Part shown: in pieces, positions 1 through 10,735 of the stretch | How the letters are laid out: each line of letters begins with the position of its first letter | Position numbering within the stretch: position 1 is the stretch's first letter | NCBI GenBank assembly: GCA_030407315.1 | Contig: JALQPE010001831.1 | Coordinates: 1 to 64,000, forward strand | DNA from: Asparagopsis taxiformis | Taxonomy: Eukaryota; Rhodophyta; Florideophyceae; Bonnemaisoniales; Bonnemaisoniaceae | Direction of reading: 5' to 3' | Length of the DNA: 64,000 bases | Notes under the pieces: model-generated | Databases searched by the model: none | What the model was told of the DNA's origin: nothing | What the model saw: the letters and a program-made list of their open reading frames with translations, nothing else | Made by a program: the position numbers and the translations under genes

Positions 1-410
1 CGGACGTCCATTTCAGGTTGGGTCGTGAGAGAGTGGGGCGGACCATGTGATGAAACCAGGACCAAGACCTGTCCCCCTGGCGATTAGGCCTGAAATCGAC
101 CCTCGTAAGACGCGATTTAGCCTTACAGTTAGTGCTTACAGAAGCCAGTGATGACCCCACTCGGGGCGGCGGCCGGTTCCTGGGGCCGTTGTGGCCAAAT
201 TAGACACCCTGATTTGAATTAAAATTTGGGCTATTCTCAAAAACATGCACATGTGAACATGTTTTTGAGATGGGGGTGTGCCGTACGGCACAATCCCCGC
301 CCAAATCGATGTTTTTTGCAATATTTTTTTTGTGCCGAAATTGTAGAATTTCTGGGCTGGCCAGCAGCATCTGAGCTGGACATCCACCGGACGTCCATTT
401 CAGGTTGATC
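1..410 (+). repeat. Dispersed hairpin repeat, copy 1, with flanking unit
   Basis: Two joined blocks recur elsewhere. Block one (1-210) is nearly repeated at about 5170-5380. Block two (about 205-410) starts CCTGATTTGAATTAAAATTT and recurs at 4985-5200, 5380-5535, 6568-6745 and, inverted, 10512-10735. Block two contains a hairpin with arms CTCAAAAACATG and CATGTTTTTGAG (236-269) and a perfect palindrome GTGCCGTACGGCAC just after it. The window starts inside the repeat, so its outer limit is unknown. Confidence 0.8.
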
Positions 411-868
411 GTGTATCGTGCACGTCCACACATTACCGGAAGCAAGTAGGCGATGAAGCACGTACAAACCCAATTGTTCTGCTATTTCTAGCATAGACCA
501 TCGAGTCTAGAGATGTGAGGGAATCGTCCTGGAAATCATGCTCCAACCCACGAGGGAATGGACAATCTAGTTTGAAAGCATGGAACGGAAGTACATTATA
601 CTAGGTTCATAGATTGAAAGTGATAAAGGAGATGATTATATTCTCGATAATTGTTTACCAAAGTAGTAGTTGTTAAGCTATCTAGCCGTCGGAAAATTGT
701 TCTTCCTCTTCGTCCTCACTATATCAGGATCTCCCGGCAGAATAGGCGTTATCGGCAACTGTGGAGTTGATCTGCTCAAGATGAATTCTTCATCCCGGTG
801 TGAGGGTTCTCTTCTTGGGAGCTTCTGTCGTCTTCATCCGCATCATTCCGAGCTGCCCTGTCTTCGGC
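411..868. other. Intergenic, no gene seen
   Basis: This stretch lies 3' of the broken ParB-dioxygenase gene. I see no convincing coding region, RNA gene or repeat in it. Confidence 0.5.
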
Positions 869-3800
869 CTACGATCTTTCTTGACCGGGGGGAACAACTG
901 TCTTGTGGCGAACATTGACAGGTGCCGGTTGACTTTGCCTGGCAGACCGGCGCGGAGCATTGGCGATTACTTCTTCTTCGAATCCCAACCGCCTGATGAA
1001 ACCAAACGAAACATTGTCGGGAATCGGATACGACGCATTCCTGAAATACGTGTGATACCTCGTTGTCGTGTGTGACACAACTCTGTCGACATGCCCTGCC
1101 CCGGCATGTTGTACATGGCCGTGACCGATGAAGACTGAACGTGGCGGAACGATTACCTTCTTCAGCTTCATCGTCTTGGCGTACATATCTAATTCCAGCG
1201 CTTTGGAAAAGACGTACTTGTGGGACCCTGGACACACCCAGATAGGGAATGGGTCATCTCCGTTGGCAATAACAAAGTAACCCGGAAGTTGATCTTTGCG
1301 GTCGCGAGGAGGAACAGGGAAATCATTGTGTGGGACCTGCCGAGGACACCCCTTTCCCGTTATCAAAAACCGTCCCCCAGATGCCGGCATGACAAGTTTT
1401 TCTCCCGGTAAACCGCACTCCTCCAGCCCTATCAGCCGGACAAGGATTCCCAACCACACATCCAGCAGGGCTCGCCGCGTCACAAACTTGAACCGGTCGA
1501 TATGCGTCTCATCGTTCTCGGCATAGTCAACCAGGCAGTGGCGCGTAGACGTGAAGCGAGCCCTCCCCTCATTCCGGTTCTTCTCATCTGTTTCATCGTC
1601 CCCCGTATTGACAATGGGACTCCACAGCTGCCGGTTCCCAGGGTCCCAGGGTCCTTGTGCACCTCCCCCCTCCACGTTCCCAAAAAGTACCGAAACAATT
1701 CCTGGTTAGGAATTTCTTCCATGAGACCCAAGTCAAATGGGAACTTGTCCGACGCATCGAGGTAGCTTACATCCGCGAAATTGTGCATCACCGTATACCC
1801 TCGCTCGTTGATTTCCGTTCGGCAATTGTGGAAGTACGCCATACCAGTGCCGGCCTCATACGAATCCTTCCAGCTTGTAGACATTCGCGCAACCTGGCGA
1901 AGTCCAGCCTCGAGGGTAGAAACGTCGATGTAGGCTCACACATCGCCTTGGCAGCCATCTTCCACGCTGCGAAAAACATCGGATAGATGGTGTCGATCTC
2001 GAAAACAAGATGACGAGCCCGATGTTGTTCCGGAATATGCAGCCCCTCAAACACAGGGTCCATCGCCACTTGCTTCAAATACCTCACCTCTCTGCCCTCC
2101 TCATCGATTTCCACACTCTCCAATAACAACCTGAGCTCAATCGGGGGCAGACAACCAACCCTCACCGATGCGATGACGTCCGCGGGACGCTGCGCCAGAT
2201 GATGCCCTTCGGCTCGGTCTTTGACTTCGAAATCGTCGGGAAGAGATGGCATACGGTCGTCGAACAGGAGGTCGTGTTCAGAAGGAGAGTCACGAACGAT
2301 GTAACCGTCTTCATCGACTTCGACTCCTTCCGGAACAGTGAATGTAATTGTCACTTCGCGGACCCCCTTGCTTTCGACTTGGCCCTCGTCTGCACCCGTG
2401 TTTGTCTTCCTCGTCCGAAGCGGTATGGACAGATTCTTGGTTGGAGGGAGTCGCACCAGCACGTTGGTTATCTTGGGGGACAATCTCAACGGCAGAATCG
2501 GGGGAACGGGCGGAGTCTTCGTCAACCTCATCACCGGAAGCAGTGGCTTGTTGTTGATCGGTGGGTTTATCAACAACGGCCTGCTCTTCTTCCCCGGCGG
2601 ATTGTTGTACCACAACCGGCTCTTCTTCCTCGAGGCGTGTGCTCCCCGTCGAGCGAAGTCGCTGTGAACGGCGGCGGATGCCATGCGAAGCAGGCTCATG
2701 TTCGACATTCCGCTGCTTCTTGTGAGTGAGTCTCACATTGGCAGCAGAAGGGCGGCGTTTGCGTCGAGCCTTAGTCTTCTTCTTCAATGTCGGATTGAAA
2801 AACTCTTTCAAGTTCGTTTCCAAATCCTGTAAACGCGTGGTTCTCCGTCGCATTCGAACCTCACTGCTCCGGTCGTCCCCTCTATACATTGCAATGGCAT
2901 TGGTGAGATGCCATTGCAACTCCTTCGGCTGCTTAACCGACCCAATTGCCATCTCTGTGCTCAGAAATGACTTGCGCATAATACTCTTTGGGCGCCCATA
3001 CGCAGCGTACAGAGAATTTGCTATTGCAGTCACGCGACGGACGTATGTATAGAAGTCGTTCACGTCAAAGCGTCCATCCGGACGTCCACCATGAGCAGGG
3101 TTCAAGTACTCCGAAAGACCACGCAAGACGAAGACAAAGTTTTCTTCCAGCAACTCGCGCACTATCTTGTGGTCCAGGTGCGTTATCCCAATCTCGTTGC
3201 GGCGCTCGGAATTGTTCAGCTCACGCAACACTTCGTCGAGAACAGGATGCTTCAGCGTTGCTATAGCCAAACGCGTCCACCGCCGGGCCGTGTTCGTTGA
3301 ATTCATCATCCCCATGAACTGCGCCTCGAACAATGTTCGGATGACATCAGACTCACGCAAGTCGCCAGCGTTTTCCACGTTATTTGCAACAGCAATCGTA
3401 CGGATGAACTGCTGGATGGACGACAAGATTCGAACCAGGGAGCGCTCCGTCAGTTGCGTCCCAGTCGTATGGTTCGACTCTGCACTCTTGTGGATGATCT
3501 CATGAGGCTGAAGATCACTGTTGTCCTTGCGGCGAAGGTAGTACACATCCAGAGGCTGAGTAACCCAGCGCAAGCGGTTTGCGTCCTGTGGCAGCTTGGT
3601 TCTGTGCATACGGGTGAGGCGCGTGAAGTCATCGGCAATGCTATGCATAGCATTGAGACGATGCAGTCCGTCGATCACGGTCACGTTCGCATTGGCATGG
3701 AATTTGCCATTCTGGAACAGACGCGTGTCGGCGGGCAGATGCGTGTTCTGCGACCTCAGCACCGTCACAGTGATACGCGAAGAGCTCACATACCCCACAG

Positions 3801-4641
3801 CCAACATATTGTTGCGCAGGTCCTCCACGTGGTCTTCTTTCACATCCCGAAGGGTCACGGCCGGTTCCACTAGCTGCCTCACCAACACAGTCGCTCCTTC
3901 TCCGACGTAATCCGACGTCACAAACTTGGGCACCGTAATTTGCGTCCCCTGCTGCTCACGAATGCTTTCCGCCACCTCCGGTTCGTCGTCCACCTCGGTT
4001 ACGTCCTGCGTAGTAGCTTCGGTGACGTTGGAGCGAGCAGGGTGCTTCGTGCCTCCACTGGAGGCTCTTGCAGAGCGAGCAGGGCGCTTCGTGCCTCCCG
4101 AAACCGGGACGGAGCGTGCTGGATGCTTCGTACCCCCCGAACCAGTGATTTCGCCTGCCGGACCGGTACTGGGCATCCGTCCCGAGCTGGCCTGGTTCGT
4201 CGCTGCGTTGAAGTTTGACGCTGCAGCAGGGGTACGAATGTCGCTAGGGCCATCCTCCGCAGCGGGGCGCATCATCCGAGTATCCCAAGGGTAAAACGCC
4301 GCGGCGTATGCTCCACCCATCGTCTCCGGCGGTCCCTCGGCGCCATCAAACATGTACGGGAACGGGAGGTCCTTGAACTTGTCCTTAGTCGCAATGTTGC
4401 GCACGACGATATAGTCGGCCTCGTCGGTTTCCGGCAGCTTGTGGTTGTGCAGCGTGCGCGGAAGGCCAACATCGCCACCAGCAGTGCTCACCGAAGCCGT
4501 CCCAATATGCACAGCCGCACCGTCCACGTCCGCAAACAAATTGACATCGACGCCGCGCTTGAGTCCGCGCGACTCCGCTGACGCGCTCACTTGATCGCCG
4601 CAAACCGTTGAAAACAAACTGCTGAAATGCGTATCCGCCAT
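869..4641 (-). pseudogene. ParB-like / 2OG-Fe(II) dioxygenase fusion, frame-broken
   Basis: The gene reads right to left. The likely start is the ATG at 4641 (MADTHFSS), downstream of the longest open frame. The first frame (to about 2400) has a proline/serine-rich N-terminus, a ParB/sulfiredoxin-like domain with VIDGLHRLNAM (D324, H327, R328), and a basic-to-acidic linker. The protein then continues in three further frames, with shifts near 2400, 1880 and 1675. The last frame carries the dioxygenase core: iron ligands in PHNDF (codons 1330-1322), a distal His in GHGHVQHAG, and RYHTYF further on. Junctions overlap without intron borders, and one lies in a run of six G. It is therefore a decayed gene or contains sequence errors. 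The architecture matches the genes at 32707 and 37544, so I infer the same role: DNA-targeted oxidation, substrate unknown. Confidence 0.75.
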
Positions 4642-4984
4642 GATTGTTGAGTTGGAAAGTAAAAGAGATGGTTGACGTTGACGTATTCGAGTGATGTGGA
4701 TGGTAGGTTTCACGTTGCTTGAAGAATGGTCGTGAACGCCAATCGCTGGAAATAATAACACAATACAACCGAAATTTTGTTAGGTACACACCTATCGTGA
4801 CCGCTGGAATGCAAGACAGGCAATCGAGATGTGAGTGTCCGTTCGGAACGGGCCCGAGTCGGGCTCTCGAAACCTGACGAGGTGGCGTGAAGCAGGCAGT
4901 GTCCTTGATGTGTAATGTGTTAAAATTACAGCTGTCAAGCTAGGCGGCTTTTGGGGCGGCTGCGAGCACCCCTTTATCCGGGGA
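4642..4984 (-). promoter_or_regulatory. Upstream region shared with the coiled-coil gene
   Basis: The stretch at about 4880-4985 read on the minus strand resembles 10720-10810 read on the plus strand. Both have GGGGTGCTCGC, then CTAGCT, then ACAGCTGTAATT, followed by weaker similarity. Each stretch joins a hairpin repeat to the 5' side of a gene (the ParB-dioxygenase gene here, the coiled-coil gene at 10956). I infer a shared promoter or 5' leader, and so co-regulation inside one element. No clear TATA box was identified. Confidence 0.55.
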
Positions 4985-5535
4985 ACACCCTGATTTGAGT
5001 TAAAATTTGGGCTATTCTCAAAAACATGCACATGTGAACATGTTTTTGAGATGGGGGTGTGCCGTACGGCACAATCGACCCGCCCAAATCGATGATTTTT
5101 TACAATTTTTTTGTGCCCGAAATTTTAGAATTTCTGGGCTGGCCAGCAGTGCAATCGAGCTGGACATCCACCGGACGTCCATTTCAGGTTGGTCGTGAGA
5201 GAGTGAGGCGGGACCATGATGGAACAAGGACCAAGACCTGTCCCTGGCGTATTGAGCCTGAAATCGACCCTTCGTCAGACGCCATTTAGCCTTACAGTTA
5301 GTGCCTACAGAAGCCAGTGACAACCCCACTCGGGGCGGCGGCCGGTGCCTGGGGCCGTTCTGGCCAAATTAGACACCTTGATTTGAATTAAAATTTGGGC
5401 TATTCTCAAAAACATGCACATGTGAACATGTTTTTGAGATGGGGGTGTGCCGTACGGCACTTTCGACCGCCTAAATCGATAAAATTTGCAATTTTTTTCC
5501 TGCCCGAAATTCTACAAGTTCTGGGCTGGCCAGTA
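4985..5535 (+). repeat. Dispersed hairpin repeat, copies 2 and 3 in tandem
   Basis: Two copies of the CCTGATTTGA repeat (4985-5200 and a 3'-truncated one at 5380-5535) are separated by the block also found at 1-210, giving a tandem period of about 390 bp. The hairpins are at 5017-5050 and 5405-5438, each followed by the palindrome GTGCCGTACGGCAC. They sit about 350 bp upstream of the ParB-dioxygenase start. Confidence 0.85.
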
Positions 5536-6567
5536 ATGCATTAGCTATCTCCTCTAAACCGATTCTAACAAGCAGAAAGAATCCTCTCCTTCATGACGAT
5601 GCTCTCCATCGTCTTTTCGAAGCCATTTCCGTACGAAAAATAATCGAAAAACATATTTGACTTTAACCTAACAGCTATCGCGAGCACCGTACTCAGCTAT
5701 ATTTCCTCTGTAATTTCCTTCCTCCAACCAATCAATAGCCGCTTGGTCACAGGCTTAAAAGCCTTCCACTATCTGTCCTATCCATCGAAGACCCTCGGAG
5801 GGTTCGATCCAGGCCTTGATCACCCATGATGGGTGTGCAACCCGAGAAAATGAAAATGGAACATATTGCGACAGGGACGAGATATCATTCCATGAAAGAG
5901 AACTTCTCTTTCGTTTACTTTTTTCTAACAAGATTCTAAACGTCTACAAACCCTATGTCGTCCGTCCGTTTTCATCCCGGAGAGATGTGGATGTGAGGTA
6001 AGACGCAGTGGTGATGTTGTGTTGATTCCCACAGACGGAGGTGGAGGAGGTGGCTACGGAGGAAGCCTGGAGAACTTGTCCGGTACTGACATCTCACATG
6101 TTGCCATTAACGGAGGTGGTGGAGGAGGCTATGGTGCAAGCCTGGAGAACATGTGACTCACATCTCGCAGATGTCAGTACCCATGGATGAGAAGAAAAGC
6201 ATGTTGAGGTGCGGTTCGGATATTCGATCCATTAACGGAGGTGGTGGAGGAGGCTATGGTGGAAGCCTGGAGAAGAATAGAGTAGTCCTATACCCATGGA
6301 TCACAAGAAGACGTTGTTGGGCTCCTTTTCGAAGCCCATTCGTCTCTTGAATAAATTTAGCACCCAAATCATATACGATTGCCGAGTTGACACCCCGTAT
6401 GTCTCGTTGGTAGAAATAGCAGGGGTTCCACCACTCAGCTGGCGGGAAGTAGTTACTGATTATATGAGATATGGCTTAGCTCCCGCCAAAACCGATAGCT
6501 CTGGGCTCAGGTTCTCCAAATGTGGTTATACGAATGTGTTCTGACAATGCTAGAAGACGAATATCTG
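5536..6567. other. Non-coding spacer with glycine-codon repeats
   Basis: No intact gene is visible. Around 6030-6280 a motif encoding about six glycines followed by YG(G/A)SLE occurs three times, separated by unrelated sequence containing stops. This is either a decayed fragment of a glycine-rich repeat protein or a GGA/GGT-rich simple-sequence expansion. The rest shows nothing I recognise. Confidence 0.45.
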
Positions 6568-6745
6568 CATCCTGATTTGAATTAAAATTTGGGCTATTCT
6601 CAAAAACATGCACATGTGAACATGTTTTTGAGATGGGGGTGTGCCGTACGGCACAATCGACCGCCCAAATCGATGTTTTTTTTTTTTTGCCCGAAATTGT
6701 AGAATTTCTGGTCTGGCCAGCAATGCATCTGAGCTGGACATCCCC
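6568..6745 (+). repeat. Dispersed hairpin repeat, copy 4
   Basis: Same family as 205-410. The hairpin is at 6599-6632, followed by GTGCCGTACGGCAC and a T-tract expanded to about 12. It lies about 350 bp upstream of the methyltransferase-SET start. With the inverted copy at 10512-10735 it brackets that gene. Confidence 0.85.
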
Positions 6746-7092
6746 ATGTCCAGTGGCCGTCCGGATGTCGCTCACCTGGTAAGCGTGATGCACCTGTGAC
6801 AACCTATGTGACTGCAGTCACAGCCGCCATGGCGGCCGTGCAGTACAACCCTCAAAGACAGGGAATCACAATCTTTTTAAAATTTTGTCTACCACGTATC
6901 CGTCACAACTTATTACCTACACCGGTTACGGGTTTCAAGACCTTTCCAGTGCTGTGTACCCGTATACTCTGTTCCGTTCGATATCAACCAGTGTTCCTCA
7001 CGAAAGAGTGCAAACGTCACGAGATACGTCGTCAAATTTGACTGTCTCGCCGAGCGGTCGCCATCCTGTACCGAATTTCCACTCATTCCATT

Positions 7093-10000
7093 ATGACGAA
7101 TAAGCGCAGGCGCAACAGCAATCCGATCGTTGACGACGCAACCGTGCCAATTCTGCGCGAACCCGCTAGCCCTTGGGAGGATTCTAGTGACATGGGTACA
7201 CGTCGAAACGTAGGTCGCGCCGCCCGCGAAACTACTCTCGCTGGCAAAGACTTCCTCCGCCTCTTGCTGGATTTGTTCGCCCACTCAAGTTTCGCAGACT
7301 TGACGGACAAGCCGGGAGGTTTCACATACGCGGACCTTGGCGCTTGGGTTGCGCAGGGCACGGAAGAACAATTTCTGGCGCTGCAAGGTCGACTCAGCAT
7401 GGCCTTCAGCGGTCGTTCGAAGAATGCTGGAGTCGAGGCGGATGTTGCCGAAATCGTCATGGCAGAGATGAACGTTGAGCGAGCCAAGCAGATTGTTCGT
7501 CTGGCATTACCGATTGCCGAGTTTTCAAGACAGGATGAGCGTATCGGGCAATGGGTTGAGCACTGCATCCTTTCTGGGATCGTGCCGCAGACCTTCCTTA
7601 TTGGATGTAACATGCTTCCTTCGCCACTACAGGCGCCGCAGCGCGGGGAACCAAGCGCCTTCGTTCTTGCTCCACCGGAAACGTTCGAGGTATTGATGTA
7701 TTTCCAAGCGTTGTCTATCATCCGAAATCACAACAAGAACCTGCCGCGTCGCCGAATAGGCGACGCGGCCGAGGAGGGGAACGAAGCCGCACGCGTCCCA
7801 GCCCATCGGAAAAGCACTAATCGAGCTTGTTACGTGGTTCAAGTTTTATACCATGCTTGGACCGATGTGGCCTTCGCCGCAAAGTTTTCCAGCTTCGAAG
7901 AGTTGATGGCGCCGTACATCATTTTCGACAGCAGTGAGCATTGGTTTGACGTGCTCGATGAAGGTCTATTCGCACCGATGGAGCAGAAGCTAGATCTCTA
8001 CCACGACAAAGCTCCCCTATCTCATCCTGATGGATATGGTGGAAAAGTAGAGACAAGAACCAGTGCGCAGCACAGTGCATTTAGGGACCTTGTGAGGAAG
8101 TTCTTCGACCGGTTGCAGTTTCTTATCGTCAACCCGGACCTGTACACCTGGCCGGAGTCCGACCGCTGGGGGGCGCTGGAAATATACTTGTCAAGCGGAA
8201 ATCCGGACAAGCTGCCAGCGTACTTTGACACCCTCGACGAAGACGTTATGGCTGTCCTCCGCCCGGCACCACAAGCCGCGGACGCAGAAAAGGTCCCCAA
8301 GCCGGTTGATGACACTCCCACTCGTCGCAACACAGGAGGGAGAGGTTTGGTTCCGTCGACAAGACACACAACCAGGCTTCAACTTGGACCTGGGAGGACC
8401 AGTCTTACTGCCCAAGGGCCGTCTCCCCCGTCACCGTCACCCCATGCGACAGAAGAGCAGGAAAGTGAAGGGCAGGCTCTCGCAAAGGACTTTCTTTCGA
8501 AAATGAGTCAGTATTGCCGGGTGTACGACGTCCCTTTCGAAGATTTGGTCAGTGCCGACGAGAGCCGAGAACACGTGCCCATCACGGGCAACGTTCAGCT
8601 CATTCTGACTGATCCGCCCTACAATGTTCGTCGTAAGAGGAACGATTCCAACTCTTCGTACGACAGGCTAACTGCAGAAGATATGCAGGCTAGCATCGAA
8701 GTGTTTGACGAGCTGTTGCGCCCCGGTGGCCACGGCATCGTGTTCTGCTCCGTTTTGCAGTTCTACGAATGGTTCCATTACTTGGAAACGTACAAAGGAC
8801 CGCAGTCAGAAGGCCCAACCGATGCTGCTGCCAGTGATGACGGGTCGGATGAAGAAGAGGTTACGTCCATGAATTCGGACTCCGAAGCATCGCAGCACAG
8901 TGGCGAAGAAAGTGCGGATGAGGAGGAGGAGGAGGACGAGGAGGAGGAGGACGTCGTTCGGAATTCAGTTTTCTTCGTTGACGAGGTACCTCTGTTGTTT
9001 GTCCGACTACCTGGGCACCTCTATCAAATGCCGGGGCGGAAGAGGTACCAACGCATGAACATGGCAGAGGTCGCTATCCACTTCTGGAAGCGAGGTGTTC
9101 CGTTCAAGACTGGAAGCGAGATGGTGGCCTATAGGAACCACGGATACATGGACGGCACGTACCCGGCGTGGTGCAACGTCACCATCAATATGCCCGCCAT
9201 CGATTCGAATGAGATGGTGTGGCGAACAAGGAGCACAACCGGTGCTACGGTCAGAGTTCGTGCAGAGCAGAAGAGCGTCGCTCTCATGATGGAGTTGATC
9301 AGCCAGCATTCACAGCCTGGTGATATTGTTGTCGATCCATTCTCTGGCACTTTCGCAACGGGAAAAGCAGCTATGAGCTTGCCTGAGCACCGTGTTTTCG
9401 TCGGCAGTGACATGGACAAATTGTGTGTGGCACGATCGCTTCCAAAGCTGTGTGCAGTCATGTCACGTGTAATTCTTTCAAACAACACTGACATGAGGGT
9501 CACGACAGAAGCGAAACAGAGTGCTGAGAAGTTCTTGGCGTCCCCCTCTGTCACGATGCGTACGCAGAGGGAACGCAGGATCATCGAACCCCCACCTGGC
9601 CTTCCCCTGTACCAGAGGTTCCCGAAATATATTCGGCAGTACCTCTGGCAGCTGTGCCCAGAGTCGATTGCGTCGCACGAGCACATGGAAAAACCGGTAC
9701 ATTATTGGCCACCTTCCCTGCGCCGCTGGTTGCAAACTGAAAACCCTCGCGTGATGCGGGCACACGATTGTGTTGCGAAAAAATTGAGCGTTCGACCATC
9801 GCTGATTAAGCATCCAAATGCAGGAAGAGGGCTCTTCGCTGAACAGACATTTAATGTTGGCGACGAAGTATGTGCATACTACGGAACTGTTGTGTACTCT
9901 GATATGAGCAAGGAGTCGATGAGGTTCGCGTACGGAGAGGGTCACATGGCGATAACGAAGGAAACATTCTTGATGTATGCCATCAAGCTGTATGCAACAG

Positions 10001-10296
10001 CGGAGGACGACGAAAACATCGAGCATCCAATTTGGATTGTTCCGGCTCCGTTCTGTTCGGCGCAGTTCATCAACGACCCGCGGTATTTGCGAGGTGAGGA
10101 CACTCCGGCGGAAGACACCAGGCGGATGGCCAACGTCGAGTTTGTCGAGAACTACAGCAGCGGTTCGACGGGGAAGAAGCTCAAGGCGAAGGACCTAGAA
10201 AATCCGAAGATCATTGTAGTACGTGCAATCCGCGATATCCGTCCGGGGCAGGAGCTCTACGTTCATTATGGGACAGCGTTTAGAGCATGGAATTAG
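7093..10296 (+). CDS. DNA methyltransferase-SET domain fusion protein
   Basis: 1067 aa starting at an ATG. Residues 1-450 are an unassigned, mostly alpha-helical-looking region without a recognisable ParB motif. The methyltransferase follows: LTDPPYN (D507-Y510, motif IV), then RPGGH, an E/D-rich insert at roughly 575-620, then VDPFSGTFATG (D748-G752, motif I). Motif IV before motif I is the order of bacterial beta-class amino-methyltransferases. DPPY favours N6-adenine over N4-cytosine, though not decisively. The C-terminus is a SET domain: GRGLFAE (from G911), YYGT, QFINDPR (N994) and VHYG (Y1059). Its usual NHxCxPN box is altered. I infer a nuclear chromatin enzyme writing both DNA and protein methylation. 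It shares its domain order with the gene at 43284-46751, which has an added N-terminal ParB-like domain. Confidence 0.88.
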   Translation: MTNKRRRNSNPIVDDATVPILREPASPWEDSSDMGTRRNVGRAARETTLAGKDFLRLLLDLFAHSSFADLTDKPGGFTYADLGAWVAQGTEEQFLALQGRLSMAFSGRSKNAGVEADVAEIVMAEMNVERAKQIVRLALPIAEFSRQDERIGQWVEHCILSGIVPQTFLIGCNMLPSPLQAPQRGEPSAFVLAPPETFEVLMYFQALSIIRNHNKNLPRRRIGDAAEEGNEAARVPAHRKSTNRACYVVQVLYHAWTDVAFAAKFSSFEELMAPYIIFDSSEHWFDVLDEGLFAPMEQKLDLYHDKAPLSHPDGYGGKVETRTSAQHSAFRDLVRKFFDRLQFLIVNPDLYTWPESDRWGALEIYLSSGNPDKLPAYFDTLDEDVMAVLRPAPQAADAEKVPKPVDDTPTRRNTGGRGLVPSTRHTTRLQLGPGRTSLTAQGPSPPSPSPHATEEQESEGQALAKDFLSKMSQYCRVYDVPFEDLVSADESREHVPITGNVQLILTDPPYNVRRKRNDSNSSYDRLTAEDMQASIEVFDELLRPGGHGIVFCSVLQFYEWFHYLETYKGPQSEGPTDAAASDDGSDEEEVTSMNSDSEASQHSGEESADEEEEEDEEEEDVVRNSVFFVDEVPLLFVRLPGHLYQMPGRKRYQRMNMAEVAIHFWKRGVPFKTGSEMVAYRNHGYMDGTYPAWCNVTINMPAIDSNEMVWRTRSTTGATVRVRAEQKSVALMMELISQHSQPGDIVVDPFSGTFATGKAAMSLPEHRVFVGSDMDKLCVARSLPKLCAVMSRVILSNNTDMRVTTEAKQSAEKFLASPSVTMRTQRERRIIEPPPGLPLYQRFPKYIRQYLWQLCPESIASHEHMEKPVHYWPPSLRRWLQTENPRVMRAHDCVAKKLSVRPSLIKHPNAGRGLFAEQTFNVGDEVCAYYGTVVYSDMSKESMRFAYGEGHMAITKETFLMYAIKLYATAEDDENIEHPIWIVPAPFCSAQFINDPRYLRGEDTPAEDTRRMANVEFVENYSSGSTGKKLKAKDLENPKIIVVRAIRDIRPGQELYVHYGTAFRAWN

Positions 10297-10511
10297 GGTC
10301 ACGAAAGATGTTTTCATTTCGACTACAAATAAAGCTACGTTCCAGAGTTGAAGTATATCATATAATGCAGCATGTCCAGCCACCATTAGTCCAGGGTGAA
10401 ACCTATTGAGCAGTACTCGCCTGTCAAAAACCAATCGTTCACACTCTAGGTGCACTTCGTCCGAGCAGTGAACCTGACTGCTTGGATGCTGTTATGCGTG
10501 CAGATGCAAAA

Positions 10512-10735
10512 TACACGACCAAGTTGAAATGGACGCCCGGTGGATGTCCAGCTCAGTTGCATTGCTGTCCGGCCCAGAAATTCTACAATTCAGGGCAGAA
10601 AAAAATATTGCAAAAAACATCGATTTGGGCGGTCGATTGTGCCGTACGGCACACCCCCATCTCAAAAACATGTTCACATGTGCATGTTTTTGAGAATAGC
10701 CCAAATTTTAATTCAAATCAGGACGTCTTCCGGAC
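10512..10735 (-). repeat. Dispersed hairpin repeat, copy 5, inverted
   Basis: This is the only inverted copy of the family, with its hairpin at 10661-10694. Relative to the gene it precedes (10956, +), it has the same orientation as the copy at 4985-5200 has relative to the ParB-dioxygenase gene (-). It lies about 220 bp from the ATG at 10956 and continues into the upstream region shared with 4880-4985. Confidence 0.85.

Noticed and set aside
5816..6001. Short ORFs and Gly-rich ORF at 6153-6350 as genes
   Set aside because: Interrupted repeats, no consistent frame and no similarity; noted only as repeat content.
7093..10296. Bacterial or phage origin of the window, suggested by ParB-like and DPPY methylase domains
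   Set aside because: SET domains, CACTA termini, Plavaka-like transposase, copia gag and large non-coding spacers indicate a eukaryotic genome; the domains are more likely old acquisitions.
6568..10735. A separate 4.2-kb element bounded by inverted hairpin repeats around the methylase-SET gene
   Set aside because: The same repeat occurs in direct orientation at four places and no target duplication is visible, so the bracketing is more simply a repeated upstream element.
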